Part shown: piece after piece, positions 59,866-61,465 of the stretch
Layout: every line of letters begins with the position of its first letter
How positions within the stretch are numbered: position 1 is the stretch's first letter
DNA from: Bdellovibrio sp. ZAP7
GTDB lineage: Bacteria > Bdellovibrionota > UBA1018 > CAIMNF01
DNA length: 61,465 nt
Direction: 5' to 3'
NCBI GenBank assembly: GCA_945874535.1
Contig: CAMCGZ010000002.1
Coordinates: 137,585 to 199,049 of the forward strand
The notes under the pieces: model-generated
Databases searched by the model: none
Seen by the model: the letters and a program-made list of their open reading frames with translations, nothing else
Told to the model about the DNA's origin: nothing
Program-made: the position numbers and the translations under genes

Positions 59866-60386
59866 AGCCTGAATATCTGGAATCCGAGGCGGATCACCGC
59901 ATAGATCTCACCGTTTGCAAAAACGCCCATGTCCAGCTGACGGGTCGTGAAGGTGAAGATTCCCCATTCCTCCGGGTCCTTGAGGGGAATGATCCTGAAA
60001 GAGAGTGCCATGAAGCTCACCGGTCCCCCTTCAACGAGCATCGAAGCTCCGACCTTGCCCCCGATGTACACAGTGGGTTTCACTGAGGTGAGGAGGGTCA
60101 GAGCCCCATTCCAATCCGCGGGGCCGTCGAACATCTTCGATTTCCCTTGGCGCTTCTGGAGGAACGGAAAGGAGAGGTCCCCTTGGATCGAGAAGATATT
60201 CCCGGTCTTGAGGTTCACTTTTTCGAGGGCTAAGCCCAAGCCCGATCCACGGTAATGGCTGGCACTCGCAGTCAGCGGCAGGACATCGAGGTTGAGCCGG
60301 TCGGGAAGGGCTTCGTGCCACGCCATCGCGCTCGGGAAAATAAAAAACGGGACCAACAGCACAGCCAGGCGGAGCATTGAAGTCAT
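59862..60386 (-). CDS. exported protein of unknown function, probably outer-membrane
   Basis: 174 residues from ATG 60386 with signal peptide (LAVLLVPFFIFPSAMA). Alternating strands and a final aromatic strand YAVIRLGFQIFRL suggest a small barrel or lipid-binding protein. First gene of a pair with the stand-alone acyltransferase (ATGA overlap), so it may handle a lipid product. Divergent from the 60432 gene. Confidence 0.62.
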   Translation of the reverse strand: MTSMLRLAVLLVPFFIFPSAMAWHEALPDRLNLDVLPLTASASHYRGSGLGLALEKVNLKTGNIFSIQGDLSFPFLQKRQGKSKMFDGPADWNGALTLLTSVKPTVYIGGKVGASMLVEGGPVSFMALSFRIIPLKDPEEWGIFTFTTRQLDMGVFANGEIYAVIRLGFQIFRL

Positions 60387-60431
60387 GTAAAACAGCTTAC
60401 ATGAGGGGGGTGCTGTGTTAAAGTGCCCCCC

Positions 60432-61148
60432 ATGCTGAAATTGTGGGCGCTCTCCCTCCGGGTCATCTGGCGATATCCCGAAGTTCTCTTTTACCACTTG
60501 GTTCTGACCTGGACCGGGATAGTCGCTTTTTTGGCTGGATTGGTCGTTTTTTTGGCGCTCTTGAAATCAGGATGGAGCCCTTGGGTTTTCTTTCCGATCT
60601 GGTTCGCGTTTATGGCGGGAGTCCTCGCTGTCGCCACCGGCCTTTCGACACTGAATATTCTGACCACCGGCCTGGTGATCCGATCGGTACGGGACGGGCA
60701 CCGACTCACTCCGGATCGCGTGATCGAGTTTGTGAGAAAGCACTCCACGGCTATTCTGGCAATCTCCCGCTCCTCTTATCTGAGTGTCGGGATTCCGGTG
60801 AGGGTACGGGCCGATCTGCTTGCCTGTGCGCTCGTGACCTCGGGTTCCTCGGATCTCGGAGTGCTGAGTAAAATGGTGGAGAATGAATTCTCGAAGGCCG
60901 AGTGGCTGGTGACCAGTCGGCGCGGACGTGCGGGGATGATCGTGAGCTTGCTGTGGCTTCCGGTATTTCTGACCGCCATCCTGGTTTTGCCCCGGCTGTC
61001 GATCGACCCGGAATGGCGAAGAGCCCTGTTTTTAGCCTCCGCGCTCTCCTTGATTCCGATCACCTGGCTGTTCAGGATGTTTCATGGGTTGTCCATTCCG
61101 CCCGAGGTCCTCGAGAAGTCATCTCACACGAGCGAGAGTGGATTCTGA
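60432..61148 (+). CDS. multi-pass membrane protein of unknown function
   Basis: 238 residues from ATG 60432. Four membrane segments: two in the first 70 residues (VLTWTGIVAFLAGLVVFLAL; IWFAFMAGVLAVATGLSTLN) and two near 175-215. A soluble stretch between carries basic residues (RVIEFVRKHSTAILAISRSS). No family recognised. Ends about 100 bases before tRNA-Ser. Confidence 0.65.
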   Translation: MLKLWALSLRVIWRYPEVLFYHLVLTWTGIVAFLAGLVVFLALLKSGWSPWVFFPIWFAFMAGVLAVATGLSTLNILTTGLVIRSVRDGHRLTPDRVIEFVRKHSTAILAISRSSYLSVGIPVRVRADLLACALVTSGSSDLGVLSKMVENEFSKAEWLVTSRRGRAGMIVSLLWLPVFLTAILVLPRLSIDPEWRRALFLASALSLIPITWLFRMFHGLSIPPEVLEKSSHTSESGF

Positions 61149-61195
61149 CTCTCCGGCTGTCGTCTGCGTGTTCCGCGCCGCATTATCCATCGTTC

Positions 61196-61224
61196 TGGAC
61201 AAAGCCTTCTGCCTCTGGTTTAAT
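61196..61224 (+). promoter_or_regulatory. sigma70-like promoter of tRNA-Ser
   Basis: TGGACA at 61196-61201 and TTTAAT at 61219-61224 with a 17-base spacer, 22 bases before the tRNA. Confidence 0.5.
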
Positions 61225-61246
61225 CTGGTTTCATTCTATTTCGGTT

Positions 61247-61338
<92 letters not shown>

Positions 61339-61353
61339 TCCCACCCCAAAATC

Positions 61354-61455
61354 AACCATTGAACATCGGCCCTACCAGAGTCGACTCGACTCCGCGTCCT
61401 GTGGACGCCTTTCTGGCGAAAGAGTCGCCGATCCGGCTCCGGTAGGGCCGTGGTT
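61354..61455. repeat. palindromic element after tRNA-Ser
   Basis: Outer arms AACCA / TGGTT (61354-61358, 61451-61455) and GGCCCTACC / GGTAGGGCC (61368-61376, 61441-61449), then CGACTC / GAGTCG (61382-61387, 61422-61427) and a central perfect hairpin GCGTCC-TGT-GGACGC (61394-61408). It resembles in layout the two elements after tRNA-His. It may continue beyond the window. Confidence 0.75.
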
Positions 61456-61465
61456 CTCTCATGGA

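Overview
The window (about 61 kb, high GC, almost fully coding) reads as ordinary chromosome of a Gram-negative bacterium. It carries outer-membrane beta-barrels, lipoproteins, apolipoprotein N-acyltransferase, and BamB with a YfgM-like partner. A complete lower mevalonate pathway sits behind a SUF Fe-S operon. There are also many secreted proteins of unknown function, a PAS-GGDEF cyclase behind a sigma28-like promoter, PilZ, and a sigma54 two-component module. The mevalonate genes in a proteobacterial-looking background suggest the Bdellovibrionota or a related former deltaproteobacterial lineage. This placement is an inference, not a proof. No phage, transposase or CRISPR array was seen.

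Layout. 1-3.0 kb: pstA-pstB-phoU-response regulator (phosphate). 3.0-10.5 kb: mostly minus-strand envelope genes, including a secreted caspase-like protein followed by two paralogous small exported proteins (8.3-10.5 kb). 10.6-15.5 kb: small Cys/His-rich secreted protein, nitroreductase behind tRNA-Gly, cobalamin adenosyltransferase, pgsA, and a PilZ-glpX-SRPBCC-phasin-like operon. 15.5-19.2 kb: unknown genes, including a coiled-coil/alpha-crystallin fusion with a structured leader, and a protein with a tandem duplicated domain. 19.3-28.4 kb: lnt, subtilase, exported metalloprotease candidate, queA, beta-barrels, yfgM-like and bamB. 28.5-37.6 kb: Rrf2 regulator, sufCDSUTB, then phosphomevalonate kinase-like, mvaD, mvk and htpX, nearly all overlapping. 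37.6-44.7 kb: MotA/MotB-like pair, diguanylate cyclase, def, D-Ala-D-Ala dipeptidase and a HAD phosphatase. 44.8-48.9 kb: tRNA-His with two nested palindromic elements, a DUF481 protein, a sodium:solute symporter, a DUF2256 protein and a decayed metallophosphoesterase. 49.0-54.3 kb: a divergent sigma54 module. 54.4-61.5 kb: ChaN-like gene with a nonsense codon, CoA-transferase, exported Fic plus ADP-ribosyltransferase-like protein, dps, E2-like acyltransferase, and tRNA-Ser with another palindromic element.

The most interesting unit is at 48996-54329. A secreted protein with a MACPF-like N-terminal half and a C-terminal Cys-rich repeat has a textbook -24/-12 sigma54 promoter. It is transcribed divergently from an NtrC-type activator, which is translationally coupled to a 59-residue protein with an H-D-x-K-N motif and a membrane hybrid histidine kinase. 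The simplest model is a signal-controlled secreted (possibly pore-forming) protein with a dedicated phosphorelay. Other candidates are the caspase-like operon, the Fic/ADP-ribosyltransferase fusion, the coiled-coil/alpha-crystallin operon and a MotAB-like pair lacking the proton-binding Asp.
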